A stretch of DNA of 63,060 nt from an uncultured Opitutia bacterium (GCA_903830425.1 CAIKTR010000025.1:1-63060); one strand, 5' to 3'. Numbered from the stretch's first letter, positions 9,390 through 18,120 are shown. Program-made: numbers and translations. Notes: generated from the sequence alone by a model not told the origin.

Positions 9390-11231
9390 CTACTTCGCCG
9401 TCGGCCACGGGTTGTCGAACGGGCTCCAGCCGCCGGCATAGCGCGCGAAATGGGTGAGATGCACGCCCCGTCGCAGATAGCCTAGGGTCCGCTCCATCGG
9501 GATGTGCTCGGACAATTGGGTGATCCCGGCCGCCGCGGCATCGGCGGCAAACTGGTCCAGCCGCGCGTCACGATCCGGCGCAGCCAGCGGCAGGGCGGCC
9601 AGCTGGGCAAAACGGAGCGGCAAGCGCTCCCGTTTGATCCGCGCCAGCACGGCCGCATCGTCCGCCACTTGTTCCGCCTGGTCGAAACACTCCGCGGCGA
9701 ACGCCAGCAGCTCCGGCGTCAGGTAGGCGCTGTCCGGCCGGTCATAGCAGCTGGCATGCAGGTGTTGCGACTCCACCAGCTGGATCAGGGCGTTGATATA
9801 CCGGAACAGCGGTTCGCCGCCGCGGCCGTAGGTCCCGAGGAGAAACTCGTGGAGCAACGCGCGCTCGTCGGCCGCCGGGTCCCACAGCAGCTTGGCCAGC
9901 AACCAGGCCCGCAAGGCCGAAAATTCCCCGCCGCCGCCCGGCGGATTGGCCCCTTGCTCGAACACGCCCTTCACGTGGTTGCGGGCAAACAGGCGCACGT
10001 TCGCCGCCAGCGCACCCAGGTTGGGATAGGGCAGGACGTAGTTGGCAAAGTTCGTGACATAATCCCAGACATACACCCGGTCACAGATGCGCCCCCACGC
10101 CGTAAGATCCTCGACAAACGTGGGGCCGGAGCCGGCGCTGTGGGCGAAGAGCATCTTTTCGCCGCAGCGCTCCAGCGGGTGGGCAAAGCAGCATTCGATG
10201 CTGCAGAGCCGGACGATGACGTTGGGGCGGGGCCGCACCCGCCGGGGAGCCTGGCGGGTGTACAGATAGGCCAGCGTGTCGATGGCCACGTGCGGATGCT
10301 CGGGCGCGATGGCCTCGGCGAGCCGGTTGACGAAGCGGATCAGGCTCCCGCTGTAGCTGCCCTCCTCCGCGTCGACGGCCCGGCAGGCGGGACACTGGCA
10401 CGGGTTGCCCCAGTCGTTTTGCGACACCGACACGATGCTCGCCTCCGGCTCGGCCCGGAGCCAGGCGCGGACTTGGTCGAGCGCGAGGGCAAACACCGCG
10501 GGATTCGACAGGCAGAGCTGCGTCTCCTTGCGCAGCCGGACGCCGTCAATCTCGGAAAAATACTCGGGGTGCGCCTCAAAGTGTCGCTCGACTGGCACCA
10601 GGGCGTTGAACGTGTGCACAAACGGCCCGGCGTATTTCACGCCGCCGCCGTGTCTGGGCGCGAACGCGGAAAAGTGACCGTTGCACTTGTTGCGCGCGGC
10701 CCAGTCCGGGTCCAGCGCGTCGCAGCAATACGGCTCGCGATATTCCAGCGCCGGGGCCTGACGGTCGTGGATCGGCCCGATCGTGACCCGGCGGCGCCGG
10801 GGGATCCGACTGACCTCCGGGCTGAACCACCGGCAGTCGAGATACTTCTCCAGAAAGGTATAAACCCCATAAAGCGTGCCGCGGCGGCCGGCACCGGCAA
10901 TGAGCAGATGGTCGCCGCCGGTCTGGATCAGGAAGGATTCGGCCGCCGCGTCCTCAGCCAAGGGGCTGGCGGAAGTAGACCAGCGGCTGCTGCGCCCAAC
11001 CCAGATCTCGGACGGCTGCCGCGGGGCCGCATCGCTGACGACGGGCAGTTCCGCTCCACCGATTTCCGCCAGATACCGGCGCAATTCGGCGGCCGCATGC
11101 CGTTCCGGCTCATCGGCGCCGGCGCCGATGACAATCCTCCAGGCGGACTGGCCGTCGGCCGAAAGCAGGTGCATCGCACCGTCGTCGTGGACGGATTCGG
11201 TGGGTTTTGACGGGACCAGGGGATTTGGCAT
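9390..11231 (-). CDS. DUF4838 carbohydrate-active-like protein
   Basis: A 613-residue protein with an N-terminal domain resembling the alpha-glucuronidase accessory fold (RHAAAELRRYLAEI..GAELPV, residues about 45-75) and then the DUF4838 core, recognisable by GTLYGVYTFLEKYLDCRWF and the cysteine-bearing NDWGNPCQCPACRAVD. Such proteins are frequent in Verrucomicrobia and Planctomycetes polysaccharide loci and are regarded as glycosidase-like, but no catalytic residues are proven. No signal peptide is seen. The ATG at 11231 is preferred to a TTG at 11267. No other carbohydrate gene flanks it, so its substrate is unknown. Confidence 0.8.
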   Translation of the reverse strand: MPNPLVPSKPTESVHDDGAMHLLSADGQSAWRIVIGAGADEPERHAAAELRRYLAEIGGAELPVVSDAAPRQPSEIWVGRSSRWSTSASPLAEDAAAESFLIQTGGDHLLIAGAGRRGTLYGVYTFLEKYLDCRWFSPEVSRIPRRRRVTIGPIHDRQAPALEYREPYCCDALDPDWAARNKCNGHFSAFAPRHGGGVKYAGPFVHTFNALVPVERHFEAHPEYFSEIDGVRLRKETQLCLSNPAVFALALDQVRAWLRAEPEASIVSVSQNDWGNPCQCPACRAVDAEEGSYSGSLIRFVNRLAEAIAPEHPHVAIDTLAYLYTRQAPRRVRPRPNVIVRLCSIECCFAHPLERCGEKMLFAHSAGSGPTFVEDLTAWGRICDRVYVWDYVTNFANYVLPYPNLGALAANVRLFARNHVKGVFEQGANPPGGGGEFSALRAWLLAKLLWDPAADERALLHEFLLGTYGRGGEPLFRYINALIQLVESQHLHASCYDRPDSAYLTPELLAFAAECFDQAEQVADDAAVLARIKRERLPLRFAQLAALPLAAPDRDARLDQFAADAAAAGITQLSEHIPMERTLGYLRRGVHLTHFARYAGGWSPFDNPWPTAK

Positions 11232-11276
11232 CGGGGATTCTGGCGAGGAATGCCGCTGGGTAGCCAAGACTCAAGC

Positions 11277-11825
11277 TCAGCCTGCTTGCAGCGTCTTCCG
11301 CACCATGCGCGCCATCGACTCGGCGGGGTTGAGCCCGGCCACCGCATCGACCGCGACCCACGCGAGTTCCTTGGACTCATGGGACACCGACAGCGCTTCC
11401 GCCGGGTCCGCCTCCAGCAGGAAGCGCAGGTCGTAGTGCCAGTGGCCCGGCTCCGCCCCGCGCGCGGGGATCCAGTGCCGGTCGAGGTCGAAAATTTCCG
11501 GGGCCACCGCCCGCACCCGCGTCAGCCCGCTTTCCTCCTCCGCCTCCCGCCGCGCCACCGCCCGCAGGTCGGGGTCGCCGTCGGCGTGCCCTCCCAGCTG
11601 CAGCCAGCGGCCGAGCTTGCGGTGGTGCGTCAGCAGCGTCCGCCGGCGCTCCCGGTCCACGATCCAGGCCGAGCCCGTCAGGTGCCCGGTGAGCTGCGTG
11701 CGGAGCAGACAGTCGGCGTGGCCGGCGACGAACCGGAGCGTCGCCGCCGTCATTGCCGCCTCGGCCGCGTCCAGCGGCCGCCCGGCGTGGGCGCGCAGCA
11801 GGTCCAACACGGCGGTGCGGTGCAT
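11277..11825 (-). CDS. NUDIX hydrolase
   Basis: A 182-residue NUDIX enzyme. The NUDIX box reads GGHADGDPDLRAVARREAEE then ESGL, near residues 78-101; the REAEEESGL core that binds magnesium is intact, while the first glutamate of the consensus is an aspartate. The N-terminal 60 residues are helical and precede SAWIVDRERRRTLLTHH, the first strand of the fold. The family hydrolyses nucleoside-diphosphate-linked substrates; the specific one cannot be told. The gene lies 18 bases downstream of the LOG-family gene, suggesting co-transcription and perhaps nucleotide clean-up. Confidence 0.88.
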   Translation of the reverse strand: MHRTAVLDLLRAHAGRPLDAAEAAMTAATLRFVAGHADCLLRTQLTGHLTGSAWIVDRERRRTLLTHHRKLGRWLQLGGHADGDPDLRAVARREAEEESGLTRVRAVAPEIFDLDRHWIPARGAEPGHWHYDLRFLLEADPAEALSVSHESKELAWVAVDAVAGLNPAESMARMVRKTLQAG

Positions 11826-11843
11826 GGGGGCGGAGGTCGGGCG

Positions 11844-12425
11844 CTAGCGGGTCTCAAACCACTTGGTCTCCGCCGGGGTGCCGGCCGCGTGCTCGATCTG
11901 GTCAAAGATGTCCGGCACCGTCGTCGCCACCCGGAACAGGTCGAGGTTCGACGGCTTGAAGAATTTCTCGCGCACCATGCGGTCAAACAGCCGGAGCAGG
12001 TCGTCGTAAAACCCATCCTGGTTGAAGAAGACGCAGGGCTTCCGCACCACGTCCAGCTGGCGCAGGGTGAGGATCTCCAGACATTCCTCGAGCGTGCCGA
12101 ACCCGCCCGGCAGCGTGACGAAGGCGTCGGCCCGCGTCTCCATCAGCAGCTTGCGCTCGCGCATGGTGACGACCGTCACGAGCTCGTCCGCCTGGTCGTA
12201 GGCCAGCTCGCGCAGCTTCATGAATTCCGGGATGACGCCGACCACGTGGCCGCCGCTGGCCTTCACCGCGCGCGCCACCGCGCCCATCAGGCCGGTCTTG
12301 CCTCCGCCATACACCAGGCCCCAGCCGCGCGCCACGAGCAGGCGGCCCAGCTCCGCCGCGGCGGCGGCGTATTTCGGATCAATCCGGTCGCTGGAGGAGC
12401 AATAGACGCAGAGCAACTTGGGCAT
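11844..12425 (-). CDS. LOG-family (TIGR00730) Rossmann phosphoribohydrolase
   Basis: A 193-residue protein with the LOG-family signatures: YGGGKTGLMG at 39-48, MRERK at 88-92 and PGGFGTLEE at 106-114. Characterised members release adenine or cytokinin base from nucleoside 5'-monophosphates, and bacterial relatives overlap with the PpnN nucleosidases. It is cytoplasmic and of typical length. It heads a short minus-strand unit with the NUDIX gene and diverges from gluQ across an 82-base gap carrying a 22-base perfect palindrome. Confidence 0.9.
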   Translation of the reverse strand: MPKLLCVYCSSSDRIDPKYAAAAAELGRLLVARGWGLVYGGGKTGLMGAVARAVKASGGHVVGVIPEFMKLRELAYDQADELVTVVTMRERKLLMETRADAFVTLPGGFGTLEECLEILTLRQLDVVRKPCVFFNQDGFYDDLLRLFDRMVREKFFKPSNLDLFRVATTVPDIFDQIEHAAGTPAETKWFETR

Positions 12426-12438
12426 GGCTTCTTTGAAC

Positions 12439-12460
12439 CGTGAATCCGCGCGGATTCACG
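12439..12460. promoter_or_regulatory. 22-base perfect palindrome in divergent gap
   Basis: The sequence CGTGAATCCGCGCGGATTCACG is its own reverse complement with no spacer and lies between the divergent LOG and gluQ genes, 14 bases upstream of the LOG start. Perfect, spacer-free symmetry fits a site for a dimeric regulator. A dispersed repeat is the alternative. Confidence 0.45.
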
Positions 12461-12507
12461 CTAATTATCATGACCTCGGCCCGAATTTGTGAAGCGTAGG
12501 GAGATCA

Positions 12508-13380
12508 GTGGTGACCCCTGCTCCAGCTTACCGCGGCCGGCTCGCGCCCTCGCCCACCGGCCACCTGCACCTCGGCCACGCACGCACCTTCTGGGTGGCG
12601 GCGGAGCGCGCCCGGGCGGCGGGGGGCACGCTGGTCCTGCGCAGCGAGGACCTGGATGCCGTGCGCTTCCGCCTGGATTTCGCCGCCGCGATGCTCGAGG
12701 ACCTGCACTGGCTCGGCCTCGACTGGCAGGAGGGCCCCGGGGTCGGCGGCCCGCACGCCCCCTATGAGCAAAGCGCCCGGCGCCCGCTCTACCGCGCGGC
12801 GCTGGAGCGGCTCCACGCCGCCGGGCTGATCTTCCCCTGCACCCGGACGCGGCGCGACGTGCTCGAGGCCATCGGCGCCCCGCATGAGGGGGCCGGCCCG
12901 GACGACGAGCCGGTCTACCCCCGGGAGTTCCGCCCGCCCGCCGGCGCCCCCCTCCCGCCGCTCGGGGCCACGATCGGCGTCAACTGGCGGCTGCGCGTGC
13001 CGGACGGCGAGGAACTGGCGTTCACCGACGGCCGCCTCGGCGCGCAGCGCGCGACGGCCGGGCGCGACTTCGGCGACTTCCTCGTCTGGCGCCGGGACGA
13101 CGTGCCGAGCTACCAGCTGGCCTGCGTCGTGGACGATGCCGCCATGGGCATCACCGAGGTGGTGCGCGGCGACGACCTGGTCCGGAGCACCTTCCGGCAG
13201 CTCCTGCTCTACCGGGCCCTCGGGGCCGCCGTCCCGGCCTTTTACCACTGCCCGCTGCTGCGCGACGCCCTGGGCGAACGGCTCGCCAAGCGCCATGACG
13301 CCCTGAGCCTGCGGACGCTGCGGGGTCAGGGAGTGACCCCGGCGGAGCTCCGCGCCCGGTTCGCGGCGGCCGAGGGCTGA
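12508..13380 (+). CDS. gluQ: glutamyl-Q tRNA(Asp) synthetase
   Basis: A 290-residue truncated glutamyl-tRNA-synthetase paralogue lacking the anticodon-binding domain, the hallmark of GluQ-RS, which glutamylates queuosine-34 of tRNA(Asp). The class I motif LAPSPTGHLHLGH ends at residue 24 and the KMSKS counterpart is LAKRHDA near 258-264. The zinc-site region keeps one cysteine (FPCTRTRRD) rather than a full set. The start is a GTG with a GGGAG motif a few bases upstream, one of the few genes here with a Shine-Dalgarno-like site. Confidence 0.9.
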   Translation: MVTPAPAYRGRLAPSPTGHLHLGHARTFWVAAERARAAGGTLVLRSEDLDAVRFRLDFAAAMLEDLHWLGLDWQEGPGVGGPHAPYEQSARRPLYRAALERLHAAGLIFPCTRTRRDVLEAIGAPHEGAGPDDEPVYPREFRPPAGAPLPPLGATIGVNWRLRVPDGEELAFTDGRLGAQRATAGRDFGDFLVWRRDDVPSYQLACVVDDAAMGITEVVRGDDLVRSTFRQLLLYRALGAAVPAFYHCPLLRDALGERLAKRHDALSLRTLRGQGVTPAELRARFAAAEG

Positions 13381-13476
13381 CCCGCGGCGCGGCGGGAGAG
13401 GTTGCAGTCCGGGCCACACCGGCTCAGTCTGGGTTGGTCCAGCCGCTCCGTTCCACGATTCGCACCCCCCACGCCC

Positions 13477-13821
13477 ATGCCCTACCTCAAAATCCAGACG
13501 AATCTTCCGATCGGGAAAAAGTCCCAGCAGACCATCCTGCGCAACGCCTCCGCCCTCGTCGCCCGCGAACTAGACAAGCCCGAGGAGATGGTGATGATCG
13601 CGCTGCAGCCCGACACGACCATGTTGTTTGCCGGCAGCGACGAGCCGGTCGCCTTTCTGGAGCTGAAGAGCGTCGGGCTCCCGGCGCGCGGGACGAAGCG
13701 GCTCAGCCTGGCGCTGTGCGAGCTGATCGAGGAGCACCTCGGGATCACCACGGACCGCGTCTACGTGAAGTTCATCGACGTCAACCGCGGGATGTGGGGC
13801 TGGAAGGGCGACACGCTCTGA
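13477..13821 (+). CDS. MIF/tautomerase superfamily protein
   Basis: A 114-residue protein of the macrophage-migration-inhibitory-factor family. After removal of Met, Pro-1 (MPYLKIQTN) would be the catalytic base; Lys-32-region residues are less clear. The C-terminal VYVKFIDVNRGMWGWKG matches the MIF consensus. Members form trimers and tautomerise phenylpyruvate or related enols; a physiological role in bacteria is generally unknown. It is 96 bases after gluQ and 38 before the DUF5069 gene, all in one direction. Confidence 0.88.
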   Translation: MPYLKIQTNLPIGKKSQQTILRNASALVARELDKPEEMVMIALQPDTTMLFAGSDEPVAFLELKSVGLPARGTKRLSLALCELIEEHLGITTDRVYVKFIDVNRGMWGWKGDTL

Positions 13822-13859
13822 GCCCTGACCCCCGCGCCAACGCGTCCGCCTTATTTTTC

Positions 13860-14306
13860 ATGATCAACTACCAACATCCCGATCTCACCCAACATCCGCC
13901 CCGCAGCGTGCGTGTCCGCCTGGGCGGCTACGTCCATCTTCCCCGCCTGCTGGACAAGGCCCGGGCTTCCCTGCGCCGCAAGGGCGGCGAGTACCACTAC
14001 AACTGCCCCCTGGACCAGCACTTCTTCGTCTTCACCGGCATCAACCACCGCAAGATGCTCGCCGCGGTCAAGACCGGCAAGTCCGACACCGCGATGCTGG
14101 CCTGGGTGACGCGGAACACGAAGCGCACGGCGAGTGAAATCGCGGCCTGGTCCGCCTGGCTCGACCAGCACGGTCCCGGCGGCGCCGAGGGGCACGCCTG
14201 GGTCGCGGAGACGCTGCAGCGGCTCGCCCCGAACCGCACGGACGTGCACTCCTTTGCCGACCTGCTGGATCTGGACGATTACGTCAGCTACGGCGGCCAG
14301 GGCTGA
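13860..14306 (+). CDS. DUF5069 domain protein
   Basis: A 148-residue cytoplasmic protein. The N-terminal pattern HPPRSVRVRLGGYVHLPRLLDKARA and the later FFVFTGI and TAMLAWV segments are typical of DUF5069 proteins, common in Verrucomicrobia and Planctomycetes. No catalytic motif is evident and function is unknown. It is the last plus-strand gene before a convergent junction with the MazG-like gene. Confidence 0.8.
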   Translation: MINYQHPDLTQHPPRSVRVRLGGYVHLPRLLDKARASLRRKGGEYHYNCPLDQHFFVFTGINHRKMLAAVKTGKSDTAMLAWVTRNTKRTASEIAAWSAWLDQHGPGGAEGHAWVAETLQRLAPNRTDVHSFADLLDLDDYVSYGGQG

Positions 14307-14327
14307 GGCCGGCCACGGTGGGCGCGC

Positions 14328-14354
14328 GGAGTTCGGCACCGGGTGCCTAACTCC
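14328..14354. terminator. hairpin between convergent genes
   Basis: GGAGTT and AACTCC pair around an inner GGCAC/GTGCC stem with one mismatch and a three-base loop. It sits between the convergent DUF5069 and MazG-like genes. There is no U-tract on either side, so termination is inferred from position only. Confidence 0.4.
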
Positions 14355-14375
14355 GGGCGCAGCCGCCCGGAGCCA

Positions 14376-14741
14376 TCAAAGCTCGGTGTATTTCTCCGAG
14401 CGGCCCCGCGACTTCTCGACGGGGTATTTTTTCGCGTTGGCCGCCATCTTGGCGTCGATCGCCGCCGCCACATCGAGCTGGGTCGCGTTGGCGAACTCCA
14501 GCGCGTAGATCACCACGTCGGCCAGTTCCTCGGCGATCTTCGCCCGCTTCACCGGGTCGTGGACGATCGCGCGCGACTGCTCGGGGGTCGCCCAGAGGAA
14601 ATGCTCCATCAGCTCCCCGGCCTCGGCGGCCAGGGCCATGCTGAGGTTCTTGGGCGAGTGGAACTGCTCCCAGTCCCGCTCCCGCACAAAGGCGAGCACG
14701 CGGGCCTTGAGTTCGGCCGTCGTCGTCGTGGCGTCGTTCAT
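14376..14741 (-). CDS. MazG-like nucleotide pyrophosphohydrolase
   Basis: A 121-residue all-alpha NTP pyrophosphatase. The metal-binding signature is split as usual: EAGELMEHFLW around residues 40-50 (ExxE) and EELADVVIYALEF around 71-83 (ExxD). Short proteins like this resemble RS21-C6/dCTPP1 and hydrolyse non-canonical or excess dNTPs to the monophosphates. ATG at 14741 is chosen since the longer frame upstream is not family-like. Single gene. Confidence 0.9.
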   Translation of the reverse strand: MNDATTTTAELKARVLAFVRERDWEQFHSPKNLSMALAAEAGELMEHFLWATPEQSRAIVHDPVKRAKIAEELADVVIYALEFANATQLDVAAAIDAKMAANAKKYPVEKSRGRSEKYTEL

Positions 14742-15066
14742 CCCGCCAGCCTGCGGATCCCGCGGGGGTCGCGCAACCTTCGCGTGACGCCCGAAAAAAT
14801 CCTTGGCACGACGCCGCGACTCTGCAGAGTGCACCCCGTTCCCATGACCGTTCAGCACCAGCATCTCCGCGGCTCCGCCGGCACTTCGATTACGAAGGCC
14901 GTCGCGGCTTTCTGTCGCGGCCAGATGCGACCGGTCGTCCTTAATTGGGGTAAACACCAGACCGGCTCGGGCTTCCAGGCCTAAACTTCCGTTTAACGGA
15001 CCACGTTTAGAAAATCCTGAAGCCCGGCGGCCCACCAGCCCCGAGGCGCAGCCTCCATTTTTTCCC
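14742..15066 (+). other. 325-base gap upstream of the Hsp20 gene
   Basis: No gene is supported. A 46-codon open frame starting at 14844 has no recognisable features. The 13-base element TCCGTTTAACGGA (14988-15000) is an inverted repeat 66 bases before the Hsp20 start; it does not match the CIRCE element of HrcA. Confidence 0.3.
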
Positions 15067-15468
15067 ATGCACACCATCATCCACCCCCTCCGTCCGGCTC
15101 GTCGCCCGCGCAGCGCAGATGTTTCGTCCTCCCCGGCCGGACACCGCAAACCGAGCTACGACTGCCGCGAGCAGGCCGATGCGGTGAAGCTCACGGTCTA
15201 CGTCCCCGGCGTCGAGGCCGCGGGCGTGGAGATCGAGGCCCGCGGGCCCGACCTCGTCGTGACCGCCCGCAAGGCGCATTTCGTCCGCGTCAACTGGCAG
15301 GCCCTCCACCTCGAGGGCGCCCAGCGCGACTATCAGCTGCGGCTGCGGCTCGGCCACGGGCTGGACTTTGGCGCCCTGCAGGCGGAGATCCACCATGGGG
15401 TCCTGACGGTGGTCCTGCCCAAGCGGGTGCCGCTGCGGTCTGCCGCGCCGGCCCGGCGAGTGGCCTGA
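15067..15468 (+). CDS. Hsp20/alpha-crystallin family protein
   Basis: A 133-residue small heat-shock-like protein. After a variable N-terminal arm (1-28) comes an alpha-crystallin fold: YDCREQADAVKLTVYVPGV, the middle strands, and the diagnostic end IHHGVLTVVLPK, the counterpart of the A.x.x.nGvL motif. It should act as an ATP-independent holdase in the cytoplasm. The I-x-I/V C-terminal tail that drives oligomerisation is not clear. No known heat-shock operator is visible upstream. Confidence 0.8.
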   Translation: MHTIIHPLRPARRPRSADVSSSPAGHRKPSYDCREQADAVKLTVYVPGVEAAGVEIEARGPDLVVTARKAHFVRVNWQALHLEGAQRDYQLRLRLGHGLDFGALQAEIHHGVLTVVLPKRVPLRSAAPARRVA

Positions 15469-15570
15469 GCGCCGGGGGACGGCCGGCCGGCCGATCACCG
15501 GCGCCCGGGGCCAGAATTTATTAAATTTTTGGCACCTTGCGCCGTAGGAGTGGTCAGGGTGTTCACCGCC

Positions 15571-15762
15571 ATGCATCAATCCAACCTCCATTCTCACTTG
15601 CCGCCGGCAAGCGCGGTTCCCGCCATCGTCCGGGTGATCACGCGCGAGGATGTGCTGTGGGACCGGCCGACCTTCAAGGCGCCGCCGCTGATTGTATCCG
15701 TGCCCCCGGCGGACCAGCTGTTTGCGGTCAGCGCCGTCTCGGTCAGCCGCTCCGGACGCTGA
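15571..15762 (+). CDS. small hypothetical protein
   Basis: A 63-codon frame from ATG 15571 with no recognised domain. It reads like a short soluble protein (AIVRVITREDVLWDRPTFKAPPLIVSVPP). An AT-rich patch (about 15515-15532) upstream could hold a promoter, which is the main support besides length. It converges on rlmJ. Chance coding is possible. Confidence 0.4.
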   Translation: MHQSNLHSHLPPASAVPAIVRVITREDVLWDRPTFKAPPLIVSVPPADQLFAVSAVSVSRSGR

Positions 15763-15771
15763 GCCCGGCCG

Positions 15772-16644
15772 TCAGGCCCGCTCCGGCACCAGCCAGCGGG
15801 ACTTCGCCCGGCCGCCCGGTTCCTGCGCCAGCGCGCCGGCCAGCCAGTCCAGCATCCGCCGGGCCTCGCCGTCAAACTGCCACGGCGGGTTGATCACCAC
15901 CAGTCCGCAGCCCTTCATCTTCAGGGCCGACTGCTCCCCCGCCACCGTCAGTTCCAGTTCCAGAGTCGGCGGCAGCGGCAGGGCCAGCAGCTCGGCAAAG
16001 AAGGCGTCCACCCGGGCCCGCTCGGTCAGGGGATACCAGATCGCGTACACCGCGCTCGGCAGCCGCCGCAGCCCCTCGGCCACCGCGCGGGCCACCCGCG
16101 CAAACTCGTCCTGCGCCTCAAACGGCGGATCGATCAGGACCAGCGCGCGCCGCTCCGGCGGCGGCAGCAGCGCCCGCGGCGCGCCGTAGCCGTCCAGCGC
16201 GGACACCTGCACCCGCGCCGCGCGGCCGAACTCCAGGTCCAGCCGTTCGCGCTCGTCCGGCTGTTTCTCGCAGAACACCAGCCGATCCTGCGGCCGGGCC
16301 AGCAGCTGGGCGATCCAGGGCGATCCGGGGTAGTAGCGCAGCGTGTCATCCGGCGCGCCCTTCTGCTCCGCAAATTTCCGCACCAGCGCCACATACTCCG
16401 CCAGCCCCTCCGGCAGGTCGGGGCGGGCCCACAGGCGGCCAATGCCCTGCGGGTATTCCGGCGCGCGCGCCAGCGTGTCGCCCTGCGCCGCCACCGTCAG
16501 GTCGTAGCCGCCCCGGCCCGCATGGGTGTCGAGATAGAGGAAGCCCTTCTCCTTCCGTTGCAGCGCGGTCAGCAGCCGCCCGAGCAGGGCGTGCTTCATC
16601 ACGTCGGCGAAGTTCCCGGCGTGGAAGTGGTGGCGGTAATTCAT
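15772..16644 (-). CDS. rlmJ: 23S rRNA (adenine(2030)-N6)-methyltransferase
   Basis: A 290-residue RlmJ homologue. It begins with the family hallmark MNYRHHFHAGNFADVMKH, then the TRGGYDL-type SAM region (DTHAGRGGYDL near 38-48), the amino-methylase motif DPPF (VLIDPPFE) and a second NPPW near the C-terminus. It methylates A2030 of 23S rRNA before subunit assembly in E. coli. It starts 12 bases after the YhcH gene, so the two are probably co-transcribed although functionally unrelated. Confidence 0.93.
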   Translation of the reverse strand: MNYRHHFHAGNFADVMKHALLGRLLTALQRKEKGFLYLDTHAGRGGYDLTVAAQGDTLARAPEYPQGIGRLWARPDLPEGLAEYVALVRKFAEQKGAPDDTLRYYPGSPWIAQLLARPQDRLVFCEKQPDERERLDLEFGRAARVQVSALDGYGAPRALLPPPERRALVLIDPPFEAQDEFARVARAVAEGLRRLPSAVYAIWYPLTERARVDAFFAELLALPLPPTLELELTVAGEQSALKMKGCGLVVINPPWQFDGEARRMLDWLAGALAQEPGGRAKSRWLVPERA

Positions 16645-16656
16645 GCCTCCGCCCGG

Positions 16657-17175
16657 CTACGGCCGGCCGGTGGCGCCGGCCGGGACCGGAACCTTGATCA
16701 CCGTCTTGCGCACCAGGGTCGGCGCGGCGTCCGTCCGCAGCCCCGGCATGTGGCCGTCGGCCGGGAAAAACACCGCCACCTCCCCGGCCCGCACGCGCAG
16801 CACCGAGGCGTCCGGGCAGTCGGCATAAACGATGACATCGCGCTCGGCGTGGTACGGCTGCCGCGTGGTCAGGCGCGCGATGTCGGCCAGTTCCATCGCC
16901 TCGACGCCCTCGAACATGACCTGCACGTCAATGTACTTCCGGTGCGATTCAAAAAAGGCATCCGCGCGGACCTTGGCCGGGTAGACCTGCTCGAGGGCAA
17001 ACGACCCGCCGGCCAGCTCGATCCGCTGCGAATCGCCCGCCGCCAGGCCGCGGAGCCGCACCGCCGCCGGCGACCCGTCGCGAAACAGTTCGTCCAGATA
17101 AGCAAAGGCCGGGCCGAAGATTTCCAGCGGTGCGACCTGCGCGCGAACCGGGTCCAGTGCGCCATGTAGAGCCAT
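16657..17175 (-). CDS. YhcH/YjgK/YiaL family protein
   Basis: A 172-residue protein of the DUF386 (YhcH) family, a double-stranded beta-helix fold. Conserved parts are FESHRKYIDVQVMFEGVE and VAVFFPADGHMPG, which include the likely metal-site histidines and acids, and the final VRKTVIKVP. Characterised relatives include NanQ and TabA, which act on sugar anomers or influence biofilm. No sialic acid genes are nearby, so the substrate is open. ATG at 17175 gives the family N-terminus. Confidence 0.85.
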   Translation of the reverse strand: MALHGALDPVRAQVAPLEIFGPAFAYLDELFRDGSPAAVRLRGLAAGDSQRIELAGGSFALEQVYPAKVRADAFFESHRKYIDVQVMFEGVEAMELADIARLTTRQPYHAERDVIVYADCPDASVLRVRAGEVAVFFPADGHMPGLRTDAAPTLVRKTVIKVPVPAGATGRP

Positions 17176-17283
17176 GCCCCCATCCACGCTCTCCCCCGCC
17201 ACGCTGGCAAGCGCCGAAACGGCCGGGGCCGGGCCCCGCTCGTCGCCCTTGCCAACCCGCCCTCCACGCGGCGGAATCCGCCC

Positions 17284-18120
17284 TTGCCCGTGCCCTCCGA
17301 CGTCATCCGCATCCTTTCCGATCTGCACTACGGTGACCGGGGCAGCCGCCTGCGTTCGTGGCCGACGCTGCGGCCGCTGTTCGAGGGGGCCGCGGCGCTG
17401 GTGCTGAACGGCGACACGCTGGACACGCGGCCCAGCCGGGTCCCCGGGGCGGCGTCGGCCCTGCGGGCCGAAATGGAGGAGTTTTTCCGCCGCTCGGCCC
17501 CGCCGACCACGTTCCTGACCGGCAACCACGACCCCGACCTCTCCTCCCACCACACCCTCGACCTGGCCGGCGGCCAGGTCTTCGTCACGCATGGCGACAT
17601 CCTCTTCGAGGACCTGGTGCCGTGGAGCCAGGATGCGCCGCTCGTGCGCCGGCTCATCGCGGAGCAGCTCGCCGCCCTGGCGCCGGGGGCCCGCGGCGCC
17701 CTGGAGCCGCGGCTGGCCGTCTTTCGCCGGGTCGCCGCCGCCATCCCCCAGCGGCACCAAGCGGAGCGCAACGGCCTGAAATACGCCGCGGGCTTCCTCG
17801 CCGACACGGTCTGGCCCCCGGCGCGCATCCTCCGGGTGCTCCGCGCCTGGCGCCAAGCTCCCGGGCTGGCCGCCGCCCTGACGCGCCGGCATCGCCCGCT
17901 GGCCCGGTTCGCCCTCATCGGCCATATCCACCGGCCGGGCTGCTGGCGGCTGCCCAACGGCGTCGTGGTCCTCAACACCGGCTCGTTCTGCCCGCCGCTC
18001 GGCGCCGCCCTCATCGACGTGCGCCCCACCCGCCTGACCCTGCGCGCCGTGGTGCGGCGCCGGGGCGAGTTTCGGCCCGGCGCGGTCCTCGCCGAGTTTC
18101 CGCTCGGCCCCGCCGCCTAG
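17284..18120 (+). CDS. LpxH-like metallophosphoesterase
   Basis: A 278-residue calcineurin-type phosphoesterase. All metal motifs are present in order: SDLHYGD near residue 12-18, NGDTLDTRP, TGNHDPD, THGD and GHIHRPG. The order and spacing resemble UDP-2,3-diacylglucosamine pyrophosphatase (LpxH/LpxI step of lipid A), but the family is broad and I keep the substrate open. The start is either TTG 17284 or GTG 17290; there is no ATG before the first metal motif. It diverges from the YhcH gene. Confidence 0.8.
   Translation: MPVPSDVIRILSDLHYGDRGSRLRSWPTLRPLFEGAAALVLNGDTLDTRPSRVPGAASALRAEMEEFFRRSAPPTTFLTGNHDPDLSSHHTLDLAGGQVFVTHGDILFEDLVPWSQDAPLVRRLIAEQLAALAPGARGALEPRLAVFRRVAAAIPQRHQAERNGLKYAAGFLADTVWPPARILRVLRAWRQAPGLAAALTRRHRPLARFALIGHIHRPGCWRLPNGVVVLNTGSFCPPLGAALIDVRPTRLTLRAVVRRRGEFRPGAVLAEFPLGPAA

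Noticed and set aside
13322-13340. Inverted repeat GGGGTCA/TGACCCC as a possible REP element
   Set aside because: It lies inside the coding end of gluQ and fits the protein sequence; no second copy was seen in the window.
14844-14984. 46-codon open frame between the MazG-like and Hsp20 genes
   Set aside because: No conserved-looking segment and no initiation context; considered chance coding.
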